From Mesobacterium_A sp034670065 (lineage in GTDB: Bacteria; Pseudomonadota; Alphaproteobacteria; Rhodobacterales; Rhodobacteraceae), in NCBI GenBank assembly GCA_034670065.1, contig JAXMOG010000007.1:110104-174103 (forward strand): a stretch of 64,000 bases of DNA. Direction: 5' to 3'. The notes below the pieces were generated by a model, which was not told where the DNA came from, did not search any database, and saw only the letters and a list, made by a program, of their open reading frames with translations. Position numbers and translations under genes: made by a program. This document shows, piece by piece, positions 35,781-43,080 of this stretch (positions are counted from its first letter, which is position 1; each line of letters begins with the position of its first letter).

Positions 35781-36344
35781 TTATCCCAGCAAAATGGTTG
35801 TTTCGTCGACGAACGCAGCCGGTGGGACCGGCAGGTTCTCGGGAGCCGGACCCTTACGGATACGACCAGCGGTATCGTAGTGCGAACCATGGCATGGGCA
35901 GAACCAACCGTTGTATTCGCCAGCGCCGTTGCCCAATGGGACACAGCCAAGGTGCGTACAAACACCCATCATCACCAGCCATTCGCCGGTTTCATCCAAA
36001 GCGCGGTTTTCATCGGTTGCTTCCGCTGCGCCATCGATGTTGGCGTTACGGGCGATCGGGTCTACCAGCTCTGACATATCAACAGCTTTGGACATTTCGA
36101 TCTCTTCCGCCGTACGACGACGAATAAAGACAGGCTTGCCCAGCCATTTTACCGTCAGCTGTGTGCCTTCGATGATGCCGTCTGTATCGACGCGGATGGT
36201 CGACAAGGCCAGAACGTCTGCCGAGGGGTTCATCTGATTGACCAGAGGCCAAACAGCGGCGCCGGCAGTGACAGCCCCAGCACCGGCAGTGGCATAGTAA
36301 AGGAAATCCCTGCGGGTGCCTGCGTGATCGTCTTCGTTTGACAC
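35781..36344 (-). CDS. petA: Rieske iron-sulfur subunit of the bc1 complex
   Basis: The high-potential [2Fe-2S] subunit of complex III, 187 residues. A twin-arginine signal-anchor (GTRRDFLYYATAGAGAV) leads to the cluster ligands CTHLGC and CPCHGSH near residues 125-150. I chose the GTG at 36344, which has GGAG 7 bases upstream and gives the start SNEDDHAGTRRDF and length known for this family. An ATG at 36374 gives ten extra residues but has no ribosome site. It is the first gene of petABC and diverges from the outer-membrane protein gene. Confidence 0.93.
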   Translation of the reverse strand: MSNEDDHAGTRRDFLYYATAGAGAVTAGAAVWPLVNQMNPSADVLALSTIRVDTDGIIEGTQLTVKWLGKPVFIRRRTAEEIEMSKAVDMSELVDPIARNANIDGAAEATDENRALDETGEWLVMMGVCTHLGCVPLGNGAGEYNGWFCPCHGSHYDTAGRIRKGPAPENLPVPPAAFVDETTILLG

Positions 36345-36510
36345 GAGGTTACTCCATTGCTCCTGGGCCGACATGTGGCCGCAATACGGTTTAGGCCGCA
36401 GTTATCGTGCAGCATTCCGAGGCGGTTATTAACGACGGGCTTGTGCGGCGTCCAGCGCGCAAAACGGCCGCAACCCTAACTAGCGCGGATGTGTCGCAAG
36501 GAAACCGGTC

Positions 36511-36538
36511 TTGACGTGCCGGATAAGTGGCGTACTCA
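36511..36538 (+). promoter_or_regulatory. weak sigma-70-like promoter for the outer-membrane protein gene
   Basis: TTGACG and TACTCA are separated by 16 bases in the 277-bp divergent spacer between petA and the outer-membrane barrel gene. The -10 match is poor, so this is only a plausible promoter. Confidence 0.25.
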
Positions 36539-36621
36539 GGGTTTGTGCACCGCGCCCAAAACGGATTGGCCCGTGAATCGCCCAATGCTGCGCAGCGCAA
36601 AACATATAAGGAGCACATGTT

Positions 36622-37278
36622 TTGACCCGACTCGCTATCGCCACTTCTGTCTTGGCCTTGTTTGCCGCGCTGCCTGCCGCTGCGGAAATGGAAATTTCAG
36701 CCTACACCGGCTATCAAACAGCTCCGCACAGCCGGGTCAAAGGTGACTACCCCGGAACAGGTGCAGCATATAATGCATTGATCGGTTGGGACGGAAAATC
36801 TTTTGCGATGCCGCCTTACTACGGTCTGCGAGGCACGTGGTGGACATCGGAAAACCTTGGTTTTGCATTAGAATTTACGCACACCAAGGTCTATGCGCCC
36901 GCGGCAGAGCGGAATGCGATTGGGTTTGATCGGCTCGAATTCACCGACGGGCACAACATCATCACCGCCAACGCGATGTATCGCTGGCCAAACAAATGGG
37001 GCGCCGCAACGCCCTATGCCGGGGCCGGTTTGGGTATTGCCCTGCCGCATGTTGATGTGACCAGCAGCAATGGCTACCGCACCTTTGGCTATCAGATGAC
37101 CGGTATGGCGGGCAAAGTGATGGCGGGTGTCTCGTATGAGCTGAGTGATCGCTATTCGATCTTTGGTGAGTATCAATTCACCTATTCCAGCAACGAAGCC
37201 GACCTGGAAGGCGGCGGTTCGCTGAACACGGATATCATCACCAACGCGATCAACGTTGGCTTGTCGCTGAAATTCTAA
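36622..37278 (+). CDS. outer-membrane beta-barrel protein (OmpW/Opa-like small porin type)
   Basis: A 218-residue secreted protein. The signal peptide covers residues about 1-21 (LAIATSVLALFAALPAAA). The remainder alternates amphipathic strands (FALEFTHTKVYAP, IITANAMYRWP, YSIFGEYQFTYSS) and ends INVGLSLKF with a terminal phenylalanine, the hallmark of outer-membrane barrels. It fits the eight-stranded OmpA-barrel/LpxR-like surface-antigen group with no assigned function. The start is a TTG placed 8 bases after AAGGAG. An ATG between them opens a two-codon frame, ATG TTT TGA, that overlaps the TTG. Confidence 0.87.
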   Translation: MTRLAIATSVLALFAALPAAAEMEISAYTGYQTAPHSRVKGDYPGTGAAYNALIGWDGKSFAMPPYYGLRGTWWTSENLGFALEFTHTKVYAPAAERNAIGFDRLEFTDGHNIITANAMYRWPNKWGAATPYAGAGLGIALPHVDVTSSNGYRTFGYQMTGMAGKVMAGVSYELSDRYSIFGEYQFTYSSNEADLEGGGSLNTDIITNAINVGLSLKF

Positions 37279-37387
37279 TCCAAACTTGCGCTAAATCTCT
37301 GGCACCCGATTCGGACCAGACTTGGCGCAAGATCACGTTTGCCCGAGAATCAGCCCCTGATTGTCGCCGGAAAACGCATAGTTTCGA

Positions 37388-37414
37388 GGATTGCAGGCCA
37401 TTACCCTGCAATCC
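37388..37414. repeat. 10-bp perfect hairpin downstream of the barrel gene
   Basis: GGATTGCAGG and CCTGCAATCC are perfectly complementary with a 7-base loop, 110 bp after the outer-membrane protein stop. There is no T-run, so an intrinsic terminator is unlikely. It may be a processing site or part of a small RNA. Confidence 0.4.
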
Positions 37415-37538
37415 GGAAACCATTCGACACATTGTTGCCCCAAATTCAGGCCTGACACCGGTTTACCGGTAGACTCATGCCCTATGGCCAAGCATCCGGC
37501 ACGTTGCGGATCGGTCATGATGCTGACTGGGGGCACAA

Positions 37539-37835
37539 ATGCAGATCACAGCAAAATACACTGCCAAGCGTAGCGTCCTAAGAGACCTGATTCTGGCTTT
37601 GGAAGGAAACGAACCCGTCCCAAAACGCGGGCGCAGTGCGTCATTCAGAACCGATTCTGACCCAGATCGGCTGTTTCGCGGCGGTCAGGAACGTTGGTTT
37701 GCGCAAACATCTGACAACGACACCATTATCAGTGGCGATGCATACGATATCCTTGAACGGACTGCGGCCGCGCAACCTTCCGAAAAACAAGCGCGGCTCA
37801 AATTCATGAACCGGTGGCGTTGGCGCTTGTTCTAA
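37539..37835 (+). CDS. hypothetical small basic protein
   Basis: A 98-residue open frame with a codon pattern like that of neighbouring genes and no signal peptide or membrane helix. It is rich in Arg, Lys and Asp/Glu (KRGRSASFRTDSDPDRLFRG, FMNRWRWRLF at the end). I do not recognise a family. A GGGGG run precedes the ATG by about 6 bases. It stands alone between the barrel gene and panB. It could be a spurious frame; the steady codon use favours a real gene. Confidence 0.5.
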   Translation: MQITAKYTAKRSVLRDLILALEGNEPVPKRGRSASFRTDSDPDRLFRGGQERWFAQTSDNDTIISGDAYDILERTAAAQPSEKQARLKFMNRWRWRLF

Positions 37836-38055
37836 GCGCTTCTACCACAATCGAACCGCCGCCGATTTCGGGCGTCCAATGCCATCCGCAGCGACGCCCA
37901 ATCCCACCTATCGGCTGTGGCAGCGGGGTTCGGAATTTCAGTGTTGCGCAATACAAATTGCCGCGGTTACCGGCTTCGGATCGCCCTGCGACTGGCCGAA
38001 GCGGGCCAAAAATGTTAGGCGCGCCCCCAACTTTGGATAAAACAAGACTGTTTGT

Positions 38056-38898
38056 ATGAGCGCCTCTGCCCACCGAACCGCGCCCCTGCCCGATGATATT
38101 CGGGCGATGAAGGGCCAAACCCCCATTGTCAGCCTTACCGCCTACACCACGCCCATGGCCCAAAACATGGACGGCGTCTGTGATTTTGCGTTGGTCGGTG
38201 ACAGCGTGGGCATGGTGCTGCATGGCCTGCCATCAACCCTTGGCGTAACGATGGAGATGATGATCCTGCATGGCCAAGCGGTGGCGCGGGGCCTGACGCG
38301 CACGATGATGGTGTTGGACCTGCCGTTTGGCGCGTACGAAGAAGGCCCGGAGCACGCGTTTCGCAACGCGGCACGGCTGATGCGTGAAACCGGTGCAGGT
38401 GCGATCAAGTTAGAAGGCGGTCAACACATGGCCGACACCATCGCCTTTTTGACAGCGCGCGGCATTCCGGTGATGGCCCACATCGGACTGACCCCGCAAT
38501 CGGTGAACACATTGGGCGGTTACCGTGTGCAGGGGCGCGATGCTCAGGCGGATGCTGTTTTGGCCGATGCACAGGCCGTTGCAAACGCCGGAGCCTTTGC
38601 CGTGGTACTGGAAAAGATTCCCGAAACGCTGGCAGATCAGATCACAGCCGCGATTCCAATCCCTACAATCGGCATTGGTGCCAGCGCCGGGTGCGATGGG
38701 CAAATTCTGGTGGTCGACGATATGCTGGGCCTGTTTGACGCGTTCAAAGCCAAGTTTGTGAAACGCTATGCAGAACTGAATGTCAGCGCCCGTCAGGCCA
38801 TTCAAGAATACGCGGATGATGTGCGTGCTCGTAAATTTCCGGGCAAGGAACACGTCTTCGCCGAAACGGCCCCTGCAACAAAAGGAGCCACAAAGTGA
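38056..38898 (+). CDS. panB: 3-methyl-2-oxobutanoate hydroxymethyltransferase
   Basis: This enzyme makes ketopantoate from alpha-ketoisovalerate and methylene-tetrahydrofolate, the first committed step of pantothenate synthesis. The 280-residue TIM-barrel protein has all family blocks: IVSLTAYTTPMAQNMD near 30, ALVGDSVGMVLHGLPSTLGVT near 52-72, GAIKLEGG near 117, VMAHIGLTPQSVN near 142 and PIPTIGIGASAGCDGQILV near 195-213. The stop overlaps the start of panC by four bases (GTGA), so the two are translated together. The 220-bp spacer before it holds no supported gene. Confidence 0.97.
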   Translation: MSASAHRTAPLPDDIRAMKGQTPIVSLTAYTTPMAQNMDGVCDFALVGDSVGMVLHGLPSTLGVTMEMMILHGQAVARGLTRTMMVLDLPFGAYEEGPEHAFRNAARLMRETGAGAIKLEGGQHMADTIAFLTARGIPVMAHIGLTPQSVNTLGGYRVQGRDAQADAVLADAQAVANAGAFAVVLEKIPETLADQITAAIPIPTIGIGASAGCDGQILVVDDMLGLFDAFKAKFVKRYAELNVSARQAIQEYADDVRARKFPGKEHVFAETAPATKGATK

Positions 38899-39785
38899 GC
38901 ACCCCCATCCTGCGCCGCCTGTCTGACCTACGCAAGTTAACGGCCGCTTGGCGCCGCGCCGGTGAAACCATTGGCGTTGTGCCAACCATGGGGGCGTTGC
39001 ATCAAGGGCACCTAAGCCTGGTGCATCAAGCCAAGGCGACCTGCGATCGGGTGATCGTGACAATTTTCGTGAACCCAAAACAATTCAACAACCCGGCAGA
39101 CCTGGAAAAATACCCGCGCACCGAAGACTCCGATGCCGAAAAACTGGCCCCGCTGAAAGTTGACGCGCTGTGGGTGCCGGACATTGACGAGATGTACCCG
39201 GATGGTTTTGCCACTGCCGTTTCTGTGGCCGGGCTGACCGATGTTCTGTGCGGCGCGCACCGCCCCGGCCATTTTGACGGCGTTGCCACTGTCGTGGCCA
39301 AACTGTTTTTGCAAACTCAGGCCGATCAAGCGTTTTTTGGCGAAAAAGACTTTCAACAGCTGCAAGTCGTGCGACGCATGGCCAGCGATCTGAATATCGC
39401 AATCGACATCATTGGCTGTCCAACCGTTCGAGAGGCCGATGGGCTTGCCATGTCCTCACGCAATTTGCGGCTATCACCGCAAGCGCGCAGTGCAGCCGCC
39501 ACGCTGAACACAGAAATGACTGCAATGGTCAAAGAACTGGCCGCAAACGCGTCTTGGCCGGAAATTCAGACTGCCGCGCAATCTGCTCTGCAGGACGCTG
39601 GTTTCGAAGAGGTGGAGTATCTGGAACTGCGCGCCGCTGACGATTTGCGCCTTTTGACGGAACCTTTGATGGACGCACGGTTGTTTGCAGCCGCTTGGAT
39701 CGATGGCGTGCGCCTGATCGACAACTTGCCAGTCCCAGCGAAACGCAGCGTTACCCAACCAGATTTGGTGCATCTTTCCGCGTGA
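38895..39785 (+). CDS. panC: pantothenate synthetase
   Basis: An ATP-dependent ligase joining pantoate and beta-alanine, 296 residues. The HIGH-like motif is in VVPTMGALHQGHLSLV near 28-43, and the FVNPKQFNNPADLEKYPR block is near 57-74. The GEKDFQQLQVVRRMASDLN and AMSSRNLRL segments (the KMSKS-equivalent is SSRN) also occur. The GTG start overlaps the panB stop as GTGA, and the family start is about this far upstream of the PTMG motif. panD is not in the window, which fits other roseobacters where it lies elsewhere. Confidence 0.97.
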   Translation: MSTPILRRLSDLRKLTAAWRRAGETIGVVPTMGALHQGHLSLVHQAKATCDRVIVTIFVNPKQFNNPADLEKYPRTEDSDAEKLAPLKVDALWVPDIDEMYPDGFATAVSVAGLTDVLCGAHRPGHFDGVATVVAKLFLQTQADQAFFGEKDFQQLQVVRRMASDLNIAIDIIGCPTVREADGLAMSSRNLRLSPQARSAAATLNTEMTAMVKELAANASWPEIQTAAQSALQDAGFEEVEYLELRAADDLRLLTEPLMDARLFAAAWIDGVRLIDNLPVPAKRSVTQPDLVHLSA

Positions 39786-39843
39786 ACTCTGGACGCGCGC
39801 CGCTGCGCGCCATAGCGTGCCCGAACGAAAGAAAGGGCATATC

Positions 39844-40710
39844 ATGGCTACCGGCACCAATATCCGTACATATTTCGAAGGCAACTGGATCGACGGGGAT
39901 GCCCCGATCATGCGAGCAGCCGATCACGGCGCTTGGTTGGGCAGCACCGTCTTTGACGGCGCGCGCTATGTTCAAGGGATCGCACCTGACCTTGAGCCAC
40001 ACTGTGCACGGCTCAACCGCTCTGCCGAAGCGCTGATGATCACGCCAACAGTTTCTACCGCCGATATGATGGAAATCGTCTGGGATGGACTGCGCAAATA
40101 CTCAAAAGACTCAGCCGTTTACATCCGGCCAATGTACTGGGCCATAGATGGCGATCAGACCGCGATTGTGCCGCAAGCCGAGTCCACAGGGTTTGCTATC
40201 TCGCTGGAAGAAATTCCGATGGCCCCTGAAACCGCCTCTACCACACTGGGGCGCACCCGCTTTCGCCGCCCGGTAATGGAAGACTCGGTGGTCAATGCAA
40301 AGGCGGGCTGCCTGTACCCCAATAACGCCCGCATGCTGGCTGAGGTTCGCAACCGTGGGTTTGGCAATGCCTTGGTCGCCGACGCGGTGGGCAATGTGGC
40401 CGAAACAGCCACGGCAAACATCTTCATGGTCAAAGATGGCGAAGTGTTCACCCCCATCGCCAACGGCACCTTCCTATCAGGAATCACCCGCGCGCGGCAC
40501 ATTTCCAACATGGTCCAAGAAGGCATGACCGTACACGAAACAGTACTGACCTTTGAAGATTTCGAAAGCGCAGATGAGGTCTTCACCTCTGGCAACATTA
40601 ACAAACTGACACCTGTGACGGGTTTTGAAGAGACGCAATATCAATCCGGCCCAGTCGCACGCAAAGTACGCGAAATGTATTGGGACTGGGCCTTGTCGGA
40701 AAAAGCCTGA
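39844..40710 (+). CDS. ilvE: branched-chain amino acid aminotransferase
   Basis: A fold-type IV PLP enzyme of 288 residues that transfers the amino group between branched-chain amino acids and 2-oxoglutarate. The lysine that binds PLP is in VVNAKAGCLYPNNARM near residue 155. The surrounding GNVAETATANIFMV and FLSGITRARHISNM blocks are present, with TSGNINKLTPV near the end. D-amino-acid and ADC lyase relatives share the fold, so branched-chain specificity is family inference, though the segments above favour it. The ATG at 39844 follows an AAAGGG. It is 58 bp from panC, whose substrate ketoisovalerate it can make. Confidence 0.9.
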   Translation: MATGTNIRTYFEGNWIDGDAPIMRAADHGAWLGSTVFDGARYVQGIAPDLEPHCARLNRSAEALMITPTVSTADMMEIVWDGLRKYSKDSAVYIRPMYWAIDGDQTAIVPQAESTGFAISLEEIPMAPETASTTLGRTRFRRPVMEDSVVNAKAGCLYPNNARMLAEVRNRGFGNALVADAVGNVAETATANIFMVKDGEVFTPIANGTFLSGITRARHISNMVQEGMTVHETVLTFEDFESADEVFTSGNINKLTPVTGFEETQYQSGPVARKVREMYWDWALSEKA

Positions 40711-40841
40711 CAGGCGAGCGTCGTCTGGCGGGTGCGATCCACCAAAATCTTGAAAACGACTGTTTGCATATGGGCTTCAGTCGTAAGGATGTTGCGTGAC
40801 CTCGCGCCCTGCGCCATGATCCCGGCCGAAGGAGAACCCAA

Positions 40842-41297
40842 ATGCGTAAATTCATGGTAGTGCTGGATGACAGCCGCGAATGCCTGAACGCCATGCGCTT
40901 TGCGGCGATGCGTGCAGCGAAAACCGGCGGTGGAGTCGAGATTCTTTCCGTCATTGCCCCAGACGAGTTCAACCACTGGATCGGCGTAGGTGAAGTTATG
41001 CGCGAAGAAGCGCGTGAACGGATTCATGCCCATTTTGAAGTTTTCGCCAAATGGATGCGGGACAAACAAGGTGTCGACCCGGAACTGGTGATCCGAGAGG
41101 GCGAACCAGTCGACCAAATCGTAGCGCAGGTGATGGACGACCCGGAAGTGGGGGTTTTGGTACTGGGCGCTGCAGTCGACAAGAAGGGGCCCGGCCCTTT
41201 GGTTACTCAGCTGACCAAAAATGCCGGCTCTTTGCCCATTCCTATCACCATTGTTCCGGGCGATTTGTCAAAAGAACGGCTGGAAGCGATCACCTGA
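40842..41297 (+). CDS. universal stress protein family member
   Basis: A 151-residue UspA-fold protein. The start RKFMVVLDDSRECLNAMRFAAMRAAKTGG and the terminal hydrophobic strands VLVLGAA and IPITIVPG match the family. The ATP-binding G-2x-G-9x-G(S/T) motif of the ATP-binding Usp class is not recognisable, so this may be the non-nucleotide type. It is apparently a single gene; AAGGAG lies 8 bases upstream. Its role in stress tolerance is only family-level knowledge. Confidence 0.88.
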   Translation: MRKFMVVLDDSRECLNAMRFAAMRAAKTGGGVEILSVIAPDEFNHWIGVGEVMREEARERIHAHFEVFAKWMRDKQGVDPELVIREGEPVDQIVAQVMDDPEVGVLVLGAAVDKKGPGPLVTQLTKNAGSLPIPITIVPGDLSKERLEAIT

Positions 41298-41306
41298 TCG
41301 TGGCTT

Positions 41307-41325
41307 GATTAGAATGATTCCAATC
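41307..41325 (+). promoter_or_regulatory. Irr/ICE-like iron-control box upstream of nfuA
   Basis: GATTAGAATGATTCCAATC is an inverted repeat matching on 8 of 9 symmetric positions around a central G. Its core TTAGAATGATTCCAA differs by one base from the ICE-type motif TTAGAA-N3-TTCTAA attributed to the iron regulator Irr in alphaproteobacteria. It is one base upstream of a TTGACG -35 box, a position that suits repression. Confidence 0.55.
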
Positions 41326-41326
41326 C

Positions 41327-41355
41327 TTGACGCTATTCAGTGTGATCGCCATATA
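41327..41355 (+). promoter_or_regulatory. sigma-70-like promoter of nfuA-tsaB-rimI
   Basis: TTGACG and CATATA are separated by 17 bases. The -35 matches consensus at five of six positions and the -10 at three. An AGGAGAGGA ribosome region follows, and the nfuA ATG is 30 bp downstream. Confidence 0.5.
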
Positions 41356-41384
41356 GGAGAGGAGCGATAAAAGGCACACCCCAA

Positions 41385-41948
41385 ATGTTTATTCAAACCG
41401 AATCTACACCCAACCCAGCCACGCTGAAGTTTCTGCCCGGTCAGTCCGTGCTGGAAGTTGGCACAGCCGATTTTCCCTCTTCTGAATCCGCCGAAAAATC
41501 ACCCTTGGCCCAACGGTTGTTCGCTGTCAGCGGTGTAACGGGCGTTTTCTTTGGTTCCGATTTTGTGACAGTCACCAAACAAGACGGAACAGACTGGGAC
41601 CATTTGAAGCCTGCGATCTTGGGCGCGATTATGGAACATTTCCATTCTGGCCAACCCGTAATGGCCGAAGGTGAGCTCCAATCCTCGGGCCATGCCGACC
41701 ATGATGGCGAAGACGCCGAGATTGTCGGCCAGATCAAAGAACTGCTGGACAGTCGCGTCCGCCCTGCCGTTGCGCAAGACGGTGGCGACATCACTTTCCA
41801 TGGCTTTGACCGCGGCGTCGTATACCTGCACATGCAAGGGGCCTGCGCAGGCTGCCCATCCTCAACCCTGACGTTGAAAATGGGCATTGAAAACCTGTTG
41901 CGCCACTACATCCCCGAAGTGACAGAGGTGCGCCCTGTTGCCGTCTGA
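41385..41948 (+). CDS. nfuA: NfuA-type Fe-S cluster scaffold protein
   Basis: An iron-sulfur carrier of 187 residues. Residues 1-87 are an Nfu N-terminal domain (FIQTESTPNPATLKFLPGQ, GVFFGSDFVTVTK). The C-terminal NifU domain holds the CxxC motif in HMQGACAGCPSSTLTLKMGIE, near residues 150-153, where the [4Fe-4S] cluster binds at a dimer interface. It delivers clusters to apoproteins such as lipoyl synthase and aconitase. It is the first gene of a three-gene cluster and overlaps tsaB by 11 bp. An Irr-like repeat and a promoter lie just upstream. Confidence 0.94.
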   Translation: MFIQTESTPNPATLKFLPGQSVLEVGTADFPSSESAEKSPLAQRLFAVSGVTGVFFGSDFVTVTKQDGTDWDHLKPAILGAIMEHFHSGQPVMAEGELQSSGHADHDGEDAEIVGQIKELLDSRVRPAVAQDGGDITFHGFDRGVVYLHMQGACAGCPSSTLTLKMGIENLLRHYIPEVTEVRPVAV

Positions 41949-42516
41949 CCCACTGGTTTTGGCGTTTGACACATCGGCCGCGCATTGCGCGGCCGCATTG
42001 CTTTGCGGCGACCGTGTCTTGGCAACACGCGTTGAACTGATGACCCGTGGACAAGCGGAACGATTGGTCCCCCTGCTGGAAGAGGTTTTGGCAGAGGGTC
42101 ATTGCGTCTGGTCCGACCTGTCAAAGATCGGCGTTGGAATCGGACCGGGCAATTTCACAGGCATCCGTATTTCCGTGGCCTGCGCCCGCGGATTAGCCCT
42201 GTCTTTGGGCATTCCTGCCATCGGTGTCAGCACCTTTGATGCCATCCACCAGTCTGCACCCGACGCGTTGGCTGCCATCGCAGCGCCCCGCGATCACGTT
42301 TATCTGCAACGGCCAGATTCGGCCGCAGAACACATGCCACATGCCGATGCCCAGAAGCACGGATCACTGGTTTTCCCACCAGAGCCAGAGCTGTTGATCA
42401 CGGCTATGGCAAAGGTTGCGCAAAAATCGTCTGAAACCACGCCACCTGCCCCGCTTTACATAAAACCGGCCGATGCCGCGCCGTCGCGTGTGTCCGCGCC
42501 GGTGATTCTGTCGTGA
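41938..42516 (+). CDS. tsaB: tRNA threonylcarbamoyladenosine biosynthesis protein TsaB
   Basis: A 192-residue ASKHA-fold partner of TsaD in the final t6A transfer step. VLAFDTSAAHCAAALLCGD starts the protein, followed by the signature GVGIGPGNFTGIRISVACARGLALSL near residues 63-88, cited as GIGPGNFTGIR. Escherichia coli TsaB has 231 residues, and the shorter C-terminus is usual in alphaproteobacteria. The start is a TTG lying inside nfuA, so expression depends on coupling. The stop overlaps rimI as GTGA. TsaC is at 2278 in this window; TsaD and TsaE are not seen. Confidence 0.93.
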   Translation: MPSDPLVLAFDTSAAHCAAALLCGDRVLATRVELMTRGQAERLVPLLEEVLAEGHCVWSDLSKIGVGIGPGNFTGIRISVACARGLALSLGIPAIGVSTFDAIHQSAPDALAAIAAPRDHVYLQRPDSAAEHMPHADAQKHGSLVFPPEPELLITAMAKVAQKSSETTPPAPLYIKPADAAPSRVSAPVILS

Positions 42517-42938
42517 CGCCTGATCAATTGGCCGCGCTCCAGGCCCGCGCTTACCGCGATATGGCCCCTTGGCGTGTGCAGGATTTTGACGATCTACTCA
42601 GTCAGAAAACCACCCGGCTTTTCACGTCGGAACATGCCTTTCTGCTGGCGCGCTTCATCGCGGATGAGGCAGAGATTCTGGCCTTGGCCACGGACCCCGG
42701 CTTTCAGCGACAGGGACAGGCAGCCCAAGTGCTGGCTGCGTTCCACGAATCCGCTGTGCAGAATGGAATTACACAGATATTTTTGGAAGTCGCTGCATCA
42801 AACGAAGGTGCCTGTGAGTTCTATATTTCCGCAGGTTATAAAACCGTTGGAAAGCGGAAAGCTTACTATCTTCAAACGGATGGCACCCGCACAGATGCGC
42901 TGCTTATGTCCAAGGCGACTTCCGCTACGGAACGCTAA
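42513..42938 (+). CDS. rimI: RimI-like ribosomal protein alanine N-acetyltransferase
   Basis: A 141-residue GNAT acetyltransferase, the usual neighbour of tsaB. The acetyl-CoA binding motif reads DPGFQRQGQAAQVLAAF near residues 66-82, with an alanine in place of the second usual glycine. The following NEGACEFYISAGYKTVGKRKAYY is the family C-terminal block. It starts with GTG inside the tsaB stop. RimI acetylates the N-terminal alanine of ribosomal protein S18 in Escherichia coli, but GNAT members acetylate other proteins too, so the substrate is not certain. Confidence 0.85.
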   Translation: MTPDQLAALQARAYRDMAPWRVQDFDDLLSQKTTRLFTSEHAFLLARFIADEAEILALATDPGFQRQGQAAQVLAAFHESAVQNGITQIFLEVAASNEGACEFYISAGYKTVGKRKAYYLQTDGTRTDALLMSKATSATER

Positions 42939-43007
42939 TCATTCCGGCAGATGCCGTCGAAATTGGCAAAAAGCAGTTGACCCCAGAGGTGCGCTGCGGC
43001 CTAAATT

Positions 43008-43032
43008 GGTCTTGATCTGCGATGATCAGACC
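43008..43032 (+). promoter_or_regulatory. candidate operator upstream of the BMP transporter
   Basis: GGTCTTGATC and GATCAGACC form a near-perfect inverted repeat with one extra base in the left arm and a 6-base spacer. It ends about 50 bp before the solute-binding protein start. GntR-type or LacI-type repressors use sites of this shape; no regulator gene is adjacent. Confidence 0.3.
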
Positions 43033-43080
43033 TAAAGCACGCAGACGAACTGCGCGCAATCCAACACCTGGGAGCAAATT

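Noticed and set aside
34005..36074. 689-codon frame on the plus strand across the bc1 genes
   Set aside because: It is antisense to petA, petB and petC, whose frames carry all family motifs. Its product has no recognisable domain.
37804..38223. Minus-strand frame overlapping the panB start
   Set aside because: It overlaps panB extensively and shows no family features. A remnant of an older gene could not be shown.
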